From Acanthaster planci (lineage: Eukaryota; Echinodermata; Asteroidea; Valvatida; Acanthasteridae): a DNA stretch of 16,498 nucleotides. The DNA lies in assembly GCF_001949145.1 (NCBI RefSeq), contig NW_019091480.1, forward strand, positions 482,543 through 499,040, given 5' to 3'. Below, in pieces: positions 1-10,700 of this stretch. Each line of letters starts with the position of its first letter. The first letter of the stretch is position 1. The notes under the pieces are model-generated. The model was not told where the DNA came from, did not search any database, and worked only from the letters and a program-made list of their open reading frames with translations. Made by a program: the position numbers and the translations under genes.

Positions 1-203
1 GTAAGCTTGTGAGTTTTTTCGCAAGCTCTCGGACAAGCACTGAGCATACAGTGCTTATTAATATACGTTGGGTAAGGGCAAAAAAGCGTTATATATATAA
101 TTAACATCTCCCCAACGCAAAAAAAAAAAAAAAATACACCTTAACATATGACCTAGAAACTATATTCACCACTAAAAACACAAACCTCCAGATTGAATTG
201 TCT
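1..203. repeat. Fragment of an interspersed repeat plus A-tract
   Basis: Positions 1-75 are alignable to the reverse complement of 15170-15233 (shared core GTAAGCTTGTGA, a T-run, then GACA.G...AGCAT), the 3' part of the SINE-like element in intron 17. Positions 103-122 (AATTAACATCTCCCCAACGC) match 15366-15385 in direct orientation with two differences. An 8-bp perfect hairpin (AAGCACTG/CAGTGCTT, 35-42 and 49-56) and an A-run at 120-134 are included. No gene is visible. Confidence 0.6.
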
Positions 204-394
204 TTACTTTAACTCACTTTCACTTTCTTCACTTGTTTTCCTTGTCTTTTTGCCTCTGCTCGGTGAGTCATCCACGGACGTGCTCAGTGTTGCCTTTCTT
301 TTTGTTGCTTGCTTCACTGCAGTTGCTGCGACGGAAACTTTAGTTGGTTTGCCCATACTATCACATGTACCAGTGATAAATCTATGATGCAAAC
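204..394 (-). CDS. Possible terminal coding exon of an unidentified minus-strand gene
   Basis: On the minus strand an acceptor with a pyrimidine tract (CTTTTTTAATCGCAG) abuts 394. The frame that follows is open for about 62 codons to TAA at 206-204. The peptide is strongly biased: after HHRFITGTCDSMGKPTK it is Ala/Lys/Ser-rich and ends KKTRKTSEESESELK, like the disordered basic tail of a nuclear protein. I do not recognise the gene. If real, it is transcribed divergently from SEC63, with its 5' exons at higher coordinates. Against it: no AATAAA is evident downstream on the minus strand, and the upstream exons are not certain. A second acceptor (CATCATAG) would start the exon about 11 bases later. 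Confidence 0.4.
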
Positions 395-1489
395 CTGCGA
401 TTAAAAAAGAGTTCAGTCAAGTCTAGCAAACGAGGACACTTTAACCCTAAATAAGAGAGATTATTTACACCTTCCTACAGCCACTGCCCCCCCCCATTCG
501 GCGATTCCATGCTGACATTTTTTTAAACTTGGCAAGCATGAGAAAATACTCCTTTTCAAAACAAGTGGGGAGTTTCAAATCAATCTAATGTATGATTTTG
601 TTGTTAAGGTTATTTGACACTCAAGGCCACACATGTACATGTACTTCCCAGCCCGCGTGTATTGAGCACAGCAGCAGAAAATACAGCTTTGGCTAGCCCA
701 GATGGACTCCCTGACCGCACTACATTATGGTCAGTCATAATGTAACGAAGACTGGCGTCCAACCTGGGTTAAGTTTTGGCCGACTTACATGTATCTCAGA
801 ACGGGTGTTGCGGGACAACCTGAGAATGGTTGGTTAAATTTTCATGAAATTGGTGTGAAAATGAACACAGGGTTTTTCAAAGGCTCTACTCATGACAAAT
901 ACACTACTGCGATATCAGAGAAAATTCCCCACCCCCTGGCTCTTTTTGCTCTTTTGAGGGTAAAGATAAATTTTTTTTACCTATATAAATTACACTTGTT
1001 GCATTTATTTTATCGATATCTGCATGCAACAAACCTGAATACAGCATAAGCCGAATTGCAAATACTGAAAAAGGAGGTACTCAAACCATGGATCTTGAAC
1101 TCATCAATGTCCCCCTCTCCCAATGTAACTTTGTAAGTGGTCATGGTGCATGCTTAGTGGCCTACATAATAAAATTCGCATCATCATGGAAGACATGAAA
1201 ACATCGACCCGATGGCCACGGCTGAACACAACTTAAGAATCCCCTCTTTGAGTGACCCCGCGCCATTACAGTACGAACTTGACGAACGATGTCACAGGCC
1301 TACCCTTGCTCTATGCCCAACAGGCAACAAAACCCACCCTCATTGTACTGACCTCCGCGCACTTCGAAAACAAAATACCTGTCAGTGTCAATATTATATA
1401 CTACACCGGACTGGTTCATCAAGTACATGTGCTACCATAGATAGAGCTAGGAACACACGGTATTACTGTACTGAGTGATGATGATGATG
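395..1489. other. Upstream intergenic or neighbour-intron sequence
   Basis: There is no convincing gene. It contains a C-run (488-495), a TACATGTACATGTA tract (about 631-644), two overlapping same-strand open frames at 1212-1478 without family resemblance, and a TGA trinucleotide run (about 1476-1492). A short minus-strand open frame at 1144-1081 (MTTYKVTLGEGDIDEFKIHG) has a good start context, but the complementary strand is open there too, so it is not called. Confidence 0.5.
789..819 (-). other. Candidate 31-nt minus-strand exon (speculative)
   Basis: On the minus strand, 819 to 789 is bounded by a pyrimidine-rich acceptor (CAACCATTCTCAG) and a near-ideal donor (GTAAGTCG). One frame is open and could join the tail exon at 394-204, but only through that exon's alternative acceptor. 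The main acceptor gives a stop. This may be a chance pair of splice-like sites. Confidence 0.2.
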
Positions 1490-1650
1490 ATGTAGTCTAC
1501 TTGATAAATTAAAGTTACATAACTTAAATTTTCCGCGTTGTACTAGAGAGGGCGCTGTCGTTCATACGTGTATTATTAATTTTTTAAGCAGCTGCGAATA
1601 CATCGCGAGCTACATGGACATATCAGGCATAGGCTTAGCCAAGTCGGGGT
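1490..1650 (+). promoter_or_regulatory. Probable SEC63 core promoter region, TATA-less
   Basis: This is the stretch just upstream of the SEC63 start codon. I see no convincing TATA box at a useful distance. It contains an E-box (CAGCTG at 1590-1595), a TCGCGAG word near 1603-1609 and an AGGGCGCTGT repeat word at 1549-1558. The call rests on position and on the TISU element, not on a recognised core promoter motif. Confidence 0.35.
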
Positions 1651-1652
1651 AA
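1614..1652 (+). other. 12-codon upstream ORF ending one base before the SEC63 ATG
   Basis: An ATG at 1614 opens MDISGIGLAKSG and stops at TAA 1650-1652, leaving one base before the SEC63 start. If transcription began upstream of 1614 this would be a translated leader ORF positioned for reinitiation. If the TISU prediction of a short leader is right, it is not in the mRNA. Confidence 0.3.
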
Positions 1653-1662
1653 GATGGCGGCG
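1651..1662 (+). promoter_or_regulatory. TISU / YY1-type element spanning the SEC63 start codon
   Basis: AAGATGGCGGC at 1651-1661 contains the start ATG and matches the TISU consensus SAASATGGCGGC at every position except the first, where T replaces S; it is also a good YY1 site. In other animals TISU directs transcription to begin a few to about 30 bases upstream and supports initiation without scanning on very short leaders. By inference the SEC63 transcription start here lies at about 1620-1648. Confidence 0.6.
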
Positions 1663-1774
1663 CAGTTCGAGTACGACGAATCGGGTGGAACATCCCTTTA
1701 TTTTCTGGTCTCTTTCTACGCTTTAGTTCTCTTCCCAGTCACTTACTACCTATGGCCTTCAAAACAAAGGAAAG
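1654..1774 (+). CDS. SEC63: SEC63 exon 1 (residues 1-40): N-terminus and TM1
   Basis: The start is the ATG at 1654, in a strong context (A at -3, G at +4). The peptide begins MAAQFEYDESGG, matching the conserved Sec63 start (F-x-Y-D-[DE]-S-G). A hydrophobic helix follows at about 14-34, ending YYLWP, which is also conserved. In the family the N-terminus faces the lumen and this helix is TM1. The exon ends AAAG|GTGGGC, leaving one base of codon 41. An in-frame TAA lies 69 bases upstream and no upstream in-frame ATG intervenes. Confidence 0.95.
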
Positions 1775-4700
1775 GTGGGCAAGTAAATCGCTGTGGGCCT
1801 ATTTTGGTCACTTAATTTTGTTATAATATTAGGCCTACCTGGTTGTTTGTGCCATCTGCTTTAAGTAGGAAATTTAATCCATATGTTTACATCATATACA
1901 TCATATATGATGAACTAACGCGTTATAACGTTAGGCCTGCATGTAGCCCACCACTCACCAGGGCCATTGCCAGTCTATTGGACTCCTCGAGAGATTCATA
2001 GTTTTTCCATCTTTTTTCTATTTTACTTTGAAGTGATCTTGGACATGTTGGAGAGGATCATGATGTCAAAAGAAACATTTTGATATGTTTAGATATAATT
2101 ACCAATGGACTCTGCAAAGCAAAGTCAAAGAAATATTAAGTTAAAGCGGGAATATTTTGAGGTGTTTGGGGATTTTTTTGTTCATGTGTATTGCAGAGCA
2201 AAATAAGGGTGGGACATTTACACGATTAAATATTCAAACTAAAATTTAAAATATTTTTATTTAAAAAGTTTCAAATCTGTTTAACGGATTTTCCCCAAAC
2301 ATTTAAATGGAACCACCAGGTTTGACTTTTGATTGATTTATTGTTTTTTATTGTTAACGAGGCCTGTAAAATGTAATCAATTTACTGCTCGGTCGTGTCA
2401 AAGGAATACCAAGAATTCATCACCGGACGGTGTCCGGACTTTGTGTCAACTACACTGTACATTGTATTTACACAATATACAATTTATTGTGTTTAAGGTT
2501 TTCAATGATACAGTGGTAAGGTGGGACGTTTACAAGTTTAAATGGAATAGGAAAATTTTCTAAACATATTTCAAGTTAAATGTAAATTCCCACTCTTACA
2601 GCAAACTGTGATTTTTTTGGTACACAAACATGAGTGAAAGTTTGACTGAGAAGCCTAAAATTCATATTTCCCGAAAGTGTTTGTTCTTATTCATGTCTTG
2701 GTTCAATGAATTAAATGCTGGCTTCACTTGAAAATATTTAAATTTGAAAATTAAGTAGAGGAGCTGGGTCATTCCGTGAGGTTGGAGGACAATATGTGAT
2801 GGTGTTAGTTGTTACATGTGCATCGGTTCTGTAAAAATGAACAATTACTGTATTTCTCTGCATGTGGATTCCACTTGACATGACACATCTTGCAAGGCAA
2901 AATACTGAGGTGTATTTTGTTATTTTACAGAGTAAATGACCAACTCTGCATGTCATGACAAGTGGTAAAAGTTGCAGATGTACATGTAACAAGGACACCG
3001 TCACAAATTGTGCCTAACCTCATGGAATGACCCAGCTACATGTACATATACATGTACAGTGTGTGGAAAAAGACAACTTTTAAGCACAGTTTCCTATTTA
3101 AGGAAATGAGTGAGCAAATGAACAGCGCCCTCACTCCTTTATGCATGTCCCTACCTGACTAGCCAACTGTTAGAGTTTACAAAATTCTCCTCTGTATTTG
3201 AGGTTGCAACACTGCCATTGTTACTTCACACAACAGTCCATAATCGCCCAAAACAAGTCAGCAACCAACCTCATCAGTGATTTCACCCTCAAATCCAAGA
3301 AGTTACATTACATGTATGTAGGTGCTGTTTATTATAAACACTCTCCAAGATCATCCACCAATGGGGTTATGCACGTTTTTGGCAATTAAGAGTGATTATG
3401 TGAATTGGTAATGTACATGTACATGTAGCTTACTTGGACAATCCCTCAAAATTTCACCAAATTATTGAAGAAATCTTACTTCTGTTGGAAATGTTGTAGG
3501 CCTAGCAAGACATTATTGCATCTGATATGTTTTTATTCAGAAGATGGTGTTATGTAAAAAGCTGAATCTTCTACTGTTTCCAGGTATTCGTCTTGTCCTT
3601 AGATTGGCAGATATTCTTATTACACATATGGTACAAATGTGTATATGCTGGGCATGGTTGGTAGTTTTGCTCAATTTCCATGATCTCTGTGAAATCGGTC
3701 GACCATGCTGCACATGTAAATGTATGATCTATCGATCCTTTCATCATCTGTCTGGGCACTGCATGTAAATCCTGTCAATTCTTCTTGAACCCTTCCAACC
3801 CCAATGGATTTTATCAGATCTTACATGGCGATGTCTGAGACCGAGTTGTAACTGTTGTGAATATTCATTTCCCTGTGCATCCTGCCCATTTCTTGTCCCG
3901 ATGTTTAGATGACCCAGAGAAGTTGAAGTCACAATGCCAGTGTGATCCTTGTGAAGAGAAGAGAGACAGACTACAAGCCAAAAAGCCAACTCAGAAACTA
4001 CGTCATGCACTCAAGTAGGTTGAAACTGGAGTAAACTCTGCAACCTCTTTGTGCCCTCAGCATTAAAAGACCAATTCCAAACTCAGGCTGCATCCGAATC
4101 TGTTGTCTAGAGCTAGGTCTAGGTCTTCGCTCCATTGGAAATGTGTGGAGATGCATAGACAATAGACCTAGTCGTAGCTCTGGAAGCCCATTTCGGACAC
4201 AGCCTTATTTTGTTAACAAGCCAGGCATGCATAAAGTCTAGTAGTCGGGCTCCATTTCAGATGTTGCCCATGGGTGCTGGTGAAACACAACAATTTAATT
4301 GTGTGAAACCTTGGTTCCTTGCGATCAAATTTATGTCTGACGTCCTGTATGGTGGGTCAGTGAAAGGCACATTGAACAAGCTCAGGTGCATTGTCAATTG
4401 AGAAATTGTGCCTAATTTCACAAAATCATGGATTATTTCTACAAAATGAGCTGAAATCAGAGTCACCATTTCTTCTTTCCTTGTTGTCCACAACATAGAA
4501 GAATACAGGATTGTTGTTTGATATTCGTTGTGTTCTCAGTCTTATACTAACTAAACAGAAATCACCTTAATGACATCTTCTCTATTCAAACAGGTGGATT
4601 TTTCTGGCTGGTGCTTGGGTTTTATTCATATACCTGGCTTTCAAGGCATCTCAAGTAGAGAGAGATCACATTGAGTATGATCCCTATGATATCCTTGAAC

Positions 4701-7700
4701 TGGATAGAGTAAGTACCGTACAGCATCAGCCAGTCCAGTCAATCATGTCATATAAAAGTCTTCAAGTCCAATGAATCTTGGTATCCGTAGAAAAATGACT
4801 AACAATGTAAGAATACTAGATCACTCTTTTAAGACAAATTACTTCCTGATTGACACTGATATTGCAGCACTGTATTTGAGCATAATAGATCTGTACAGAG
4901 TAAAGCTCAAAGGAAGCCACACAAATTACTGTGTTCAAAGAAAAGCAAATATTTTAGGAGGCAGAAACTGTTTATTTCCACTGCGTGTCTTGCATCTGGC
5001 TTTCAGGGATGAGATTTGGCAGGATTTTTCCAAATCTCAGAATTTCCCCAAGGTCAGGATTTTTCAAACATTCTGTAAAATTTGTAATATTTTGAGTTTA
5101 TCATTGTGTTTTTACGCATAAAAGTTTATATAGAGCACAAGAAATGGGTATTTTTGTCTTCAAGCAAACACAAAATGTATACCATGACCACAGGCCCTAC
5201 TCCACAGTATGCTGCTGTGGGACACTTAAAACCTGTGGTGATTATTTTGTAGATATTGAAGTTTCCTCCAATCTCACTCCTGGGTTTTAATCATTTACAA
5301 AATAATGAAATACCATCGTTAACAGCGCTTTCCATCACATAATCATGTCTTACAGGGTGCATCTGTAGCAGAAATTAAGAGGAAGTACCGTCTTCTAACC
5401 AAGACTAAACATCCAGACAAAGGAGGAGATCCAGTGGAATTCATCAAGATAGCCAAAGCCTACGCTGCGTGAGTTCTTGAAACCCTCCCCCCCCAAAAAA
5501 ACCTATGCTCACCTCCATCCTTAAAGTGTTCATGCAACAAATATTTCTTAGACACACATTTTGTACATCCTTGCTCTCTTTAATGACGTCGGTTTAGGGT
5601 AATGTGTTGAAATGTGCTCTGTTTTTCACATTTAAAATTGTCCAAGGTTTTCTAGACAATTGAGGGCGCTGTTTGCTGTGATGTCAAACAGGGAGGACAT
5701 TGTGCAGTCTCCATGTTTTCTCGCAAACGTTTTCTGCTCAAAATCTGCTGCTTGAAATCATTTCTTGGAAAGGGTTGCTTGTTGGCTTATGGCCATGTAC
5801 ATTTTGTAGTTACACAACAATAAATCACAAAAAAAAGGAGTGATTTACTTGATTTAGGTGCATATCAAAAGTTCAGGCAGATTTTTGTGCCTCTGAGGTT
5901 GCCTCTCTGGGATGATAACATCAGAGTTTTGCTCATGAATATGGCAAGTTGGCATAAGAAGGAGAACCAAAGACACAGAAGTTGCTTTTCAAATTAAGTG
6001 AAACAAAAATAAAAAATTCAGTTAATTAATTGAAACACCAAAGGGCATTCTCTAAGGTTGCAGTGAAATAATTGCATTGACCATTTATCACATTGCAAGT
6101 CTCATAAGTTTACATTAGTGCTAGTCTTAAGAACATCGTGGCAATGATGGACATATTTGTATGTACATGTATGTGCATTCTCAAGAACAGTTCAGGTGTC
6201 GGGTTTATTTCCATACCAAATATAAGTTAAATAATGCAGGAGTTCACAAAACGATCGGTACATTCATAATAGTATGGGTGAGGTCAGACACAAAGCTGAA
6301 GTTTGTACTGGGTCTGTCCCCTGAAGGAGAATACATGTAATTTTCACAATTCTTAGGGCGAAACATTAATGATACTGACGTGTGGAGGTCTTCACAAAGG
6401 TCAACAAATTAATAGAGAATAACCATCTTTAGTTTACTACTCTAACTGCAACTTTGACATTATTTTGACCTTGTCGTGGTCACTAACCGCCACATTGAGC
6501 AGATGTATTTCGTAACACCTTTTACATGTTATAATTGACATTAGTGTACAATAAGACCTGATTTTGGTCCCAAAGTAAGGGTCCCTGGTATCCAACAGTT
6601 GAGAGGGGTAGAGATGTTCTAACATTATTGATATGGAGCTTGTTTGATAATCTGGTGTTATAGTTATTCAAAAGTTGATTTTCAATTTCCAATCATTAGG
6701 TATTCATGTAATCTCCTGTTAACAAGGTGTTGATGTAACAAATGGTAATGGTGCTTTTATTTTCAAAACTTTCAGAAATTTTGTTAGAGCTGTTATGTTT
6801 TACCGGTACGTGCAGATAGAAGCATCTTTTAGTTGAAACTTTTGAAATAAACCTCTTGCAGATTAACTAATGATGAATCTAGAGAGAACTGGGAAAAATA
6901 TGGAAACCCCGATGGACCAACAGGTGAGCTAAGATGAAATTAAGAACCTGAAAAAAAATGTTTTTCACCTAATTTACAAGTGAAAATGAGAGATTGAACT
7001 GGCATGGACTGTCAGTTCTGTTAATATTTCTTATCTGTAAGTGTCTCTGGTTTGGGAGCATTGTCATTCAAAATGGCAACCTGTGCTTTTATCAGAAATG
7101 TTTTGTGATTTTAACTTGTTTGATTTTTAACTTTTGCCTTTGTGATTTTTTTTCTTTCAGCTACAAGTTTTGGTATTGCCTTACCTGCATGGATTGTGGA
7201 TCAGAACAATTCAATTCTGGTAAATTTGTTTATTTGATGTCTGAACCAGTCTTGCCAATGAGTTATTGAATCCAGACTTGCTTCCCCTTAATTTTCTCTT
7301 ATATACAATGCCAGAATAAAATATCTGTCTCTGACTGGTGAATCTTGTGTCATAAAACTACTTATCTCATCGTACACCATTGCTGCACCACAAAAATCTA
7401 TTCCATATTAACTAATATGCAAATTATGAAAGTTTATGAGTGCAGTGGTAAGAATTATTTCATGAGGTGACAGATGAAATACTCAATTCCATGATGTAAA
7501 AGTATTAATGATTTAAAATTTAAGAAAATTTTTGACTAAAGTCAATTATGCTATGTTCGTAATCCAACTAGGTAAAAGACATGCTGGCCTTATTTGCACA
7601 ATGTCTGAGGATTAACCGCTTGCTGCTGGGGGCTTTTCAAAATGCAGTGCACACATACGAGAGATTTTCAGTTTTCAAAATTCTTCAAAAATTCATCATT

Positions 7701-10700
7701 TCATTTAATGGACGTTTACTCCCACATGAATGACTGGTGGCTACTCTAAGCTGACAGGCAACCTTCATTGACCCCTCAGTATTTCAGCCAGGCCTGCCGC
7801 CCTGTAAACAGAGCCCAGAATTGTGAGGTGTTACATCCCCAGTGAATGCGAATGGCATCTTTTCAAACGCAGCTGGATTAGCATGTATTGGTGCTGTGTC
7901 GCTCATCAATGGGGCCCTGGAGCACTTTTGTCCGCGGTGCTAATCCGTGGGCGTGCTATGCCCAAAACAGTGGTATACTGTTTGAAAACACTGACGGATT
8001 ACCTTCGAAAAATGCAAGCCGAAAAATGATGGCAATTCCCAGCGGCAGGTCTTTTGTTCCAAGTAAGGTCTTTTGTTACACAGACCAGCTCTTTTGTCCC
8101 ATTTCGGGCACCCTGGCTCTAAATATAAAGCCATGGTGCTCGAAACAGGGTTCCCGGCAGCAAGTGGTTAATGTTGATTGATTTGGTCCATTTCCAAGTG
8201 TTGAATTTCATTTTTCATTTCTTGGAACAGGTTCTTGGTATATATGGGCTGGCCTTCATGGTGATTCTACCAATTGCCGTGGTGAGCATCAACCCTGTCT
8301 TTATTTTGAAAAGTTTTGGATAGATCATAGACTTGTTCAATTGGACTACAGGTGCATGTAGTCTAGTCACATTGTGACTAGTCTGTTATAAACTTGATTG
8401 AAATCCCATGCATTTCCTACATTTATTAAGGGGCAGGAAGCAAATATTTCTGTTCTTGCTGTGGGCTTCAAGTATTTTTCTTTGAATTTAGTGACACTGT
8501 ATGTACAAGTAGGGTTGACTTTTGTTGAGCAGTTATTGGGTACGAACATTTACCTTGACTGGTAGGGGCTTGACTGGTCTGCATCCATTTCGACTGGTGC
8601 TTTGTTACTGGATAAGTCTTATGTTTAGATCATATTGAAGGGTTTTGCAGATCATGCGATGTGAGCTAAAGTTTTAAGGTGAAATTAAAGGATTTTGAAG
8701 GTTAAGTGTCCAGGATGATAAAAATCATATTTCAAAATGCAAACATCATGTACATGTAGTTAGCCAGAAAGCTGTCTTCTCTTTTCATTTGCATCAGATT
8801 TGTTAGTACTGGAAGCTACGCAGCGTTACATTACTTGTGTATGGCATCACTTTTTGTTTGGCATTGAACCAGTGTTTTATGACCCATTACTTTGACAGGG
8901 CACCTGGTGGTATCGCTCCATTCGTTACAGCGCCGTGGAGGTCCTCCTGGAAACTTCTCAGCTCTACCTGTGGTTCATCAACAAGACACCTTGCCTTAAT
9001 CTGAAACGTAAGCTGCCTGTCATGTATTGATTGTTTACCACACAACAACATAAGTTAACAAAGTCCATTTGCATCCCACATTGGGTTGACATCCAAAAGT
9101 CACTTCTCCTGTATAAATATGAAGTTGAATCTTGTTTCTAGAGCTTCATGCCAGTCTGCAGGTACATGCTGACAATAGACAAACTTGTAGCTCTAGAAGC
9201 TTATAGAGCACAGTTCACTTAGGGATATGGGTCACTTGTGTCTCATGGGTGGGTCACATGTTCCATCCACAGTCGTCAGTGTGCTGGAGACAGAAGTCCT
9301 GTCATGTGTAGATATGAAGACATGCAACACCCTCAAATCTTTAGTTGAGGTTGCAATGCACATGTCACTTGTCTGCCTTTCATGTAGTCTGATTGTAGTC
9401 TCTGGTCACTTTGAGTTGACCTTGGATCAGCTAGAGGACATAAGAATGGACATGCTTGCTGCGTACCAAGGCTGTGTGGTCTGCTTACCCAGACTCTGTT
9501 GAATTTGTGTGATTTCCAAACAACTGATCTTTCTGCAGTCCAATAAAATGTGCCCAGTTACAGTTTCTTCTCGGCATGTTTTATGGATATTCAATGTTTC
9601 AAATTGATATTCCTGCAGGTGCTTTAATGATTCTGTCAGCATCCTGTGAGTTTGACCAGAGACACAATACTGAGATAGTGATCCGGCCCAGTGACGACGA
9701 AGAATTGCCTCCGGTGAGTACTCAGTAGGCTTGGCTAGTCCTCCCGTCTTACAAAAATTAACAGCAAATAACCCATGAAATTCCATTTAACCTGTTGCAG
9801 ATGATCTTATAAATTGAAAGTGGTAGTTGTGATATTCACATCTGGGTGGACGTTCTCTTGTAGCTGATGCGAGAGTTCGACAGTGAGTCTGGCAAGAAGA
9901 GCAAAGAGAGGCCTTTCATCTTCCCGTACAGTCGTAAGGCTCGCATCCTACTCTATGCTCATCTGGCCAGGACGGATCTTCCGTCTGACACCCTGGAATT
10001 TGGTAAGTGTGGGTGCCAAGCTGCATGTAGGATGCTGAACATTGAGTGAGAACACTGTGGGTTTTAAGTTCACCTTTGGACTCGTCTTTCTACCAGGAGA
10101 CAATTTTAAAGTGCAGTGTTTTGGAAGTTATCTAGAGATGTCCATGCATTCATGCCAGGATGCTACACTAGCAGTACTGAAAAATAAAATGCGTTCAAGT
10201 CTTTCAAGTCATCTGGTAACTCTAGATATTTGACAAGTTATTTGACAGTAGAGGTAATATGGATACGGGGTATTTTGACTATTAGTCCCACATTAAGAAG
10301 AGAGTGAAGTCAAGCCTTCTGCAGACATATTGGACTAGGATAGAGCTGCTGAAGGGTATTCAGGAGCGAAGTATAACACTTTGAAGGTTTTGCGGCAAGG
10401 GTGCTGAACTGATATTTCGAAGGTCATTGTGCGTGCTGAGTCATTAAATGTTTGGCCACATTTGTAGCCTGACAAAAATGGGTCACAAGTTACAAGACCT
10501 GTGTTATTTAGTTATTGATTTTTTGACAGATGCAGCTCAAATAGGAACTGTTACTGCACGGCTCACAAAAGATGCTTGGGAGATGTCCTTCTAAGAGAGC
10601 TGGGCATCGTCGGTTTGGTGTGAATGTGAATGTACTTGGGACTTGCAGTGTTACATGTCAAGATGAGAGTTTGCCTTAATTAGTGCGGTGCCAGTATTTT

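Larger units (their letters stand above)
1775..3908 (+). other. SEC63 intron 1
   Basis: Largest intron in the window, 2134 bases, GT-AG. It holds an AT-rich part with a 24-base direct repeat (2208-2231 and 2520-2543), a foldback element (2762-3037), ACATGT-type tracts (about 3038-3058 and 3411-3427) and one AGGGCGCTGT word (minus, 3122-3131). Open frames inside it show no family features. Confidence 0.85.

Noticed and set aside
1081-1144. Minus-strand first exon starting MTTYKVTLGEGDIDEF
   Set aside because: It looks protein-like, but the opposite strand is also open here with a GTAAGT site, and the minus-strand donor (GTACCT) is poor. Kept only as part of a tentative finding.
1212-1478. Overlapping + strand frames of 88 and 62 codons upstream of SEC63
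   Set aside because: Two frames are open at once, neither has splice or family support, and no promoter or poly(A) context is seen.
3544-3768. 74-codon hydrophobic/Cys-rich frame preceded by an AG
   Set aside because: It lies inside intron 1, its phase does not fit exons 1 and 2, and it matches nothing in Sec63.
4771-5121. 116-codon open frame on + strand
   Set aside because: It lies wholly inside intron 3 between two verified SEC63 exons, and shows no family motifs or biased composition.
7823-8181. Overlapping frames of 60-97 codons in intron 6
   Set aside because: They fall in the TTAA-bounded element; the corresponding frames are not conserved in copy 2, so they are not coding.
9427-9786. 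119-codon open frame on - strand
   Set aside because: It is antisense to exon 9 and its flanking introns; it is explained as a shadow of the coding exon and has no recognisable domain.
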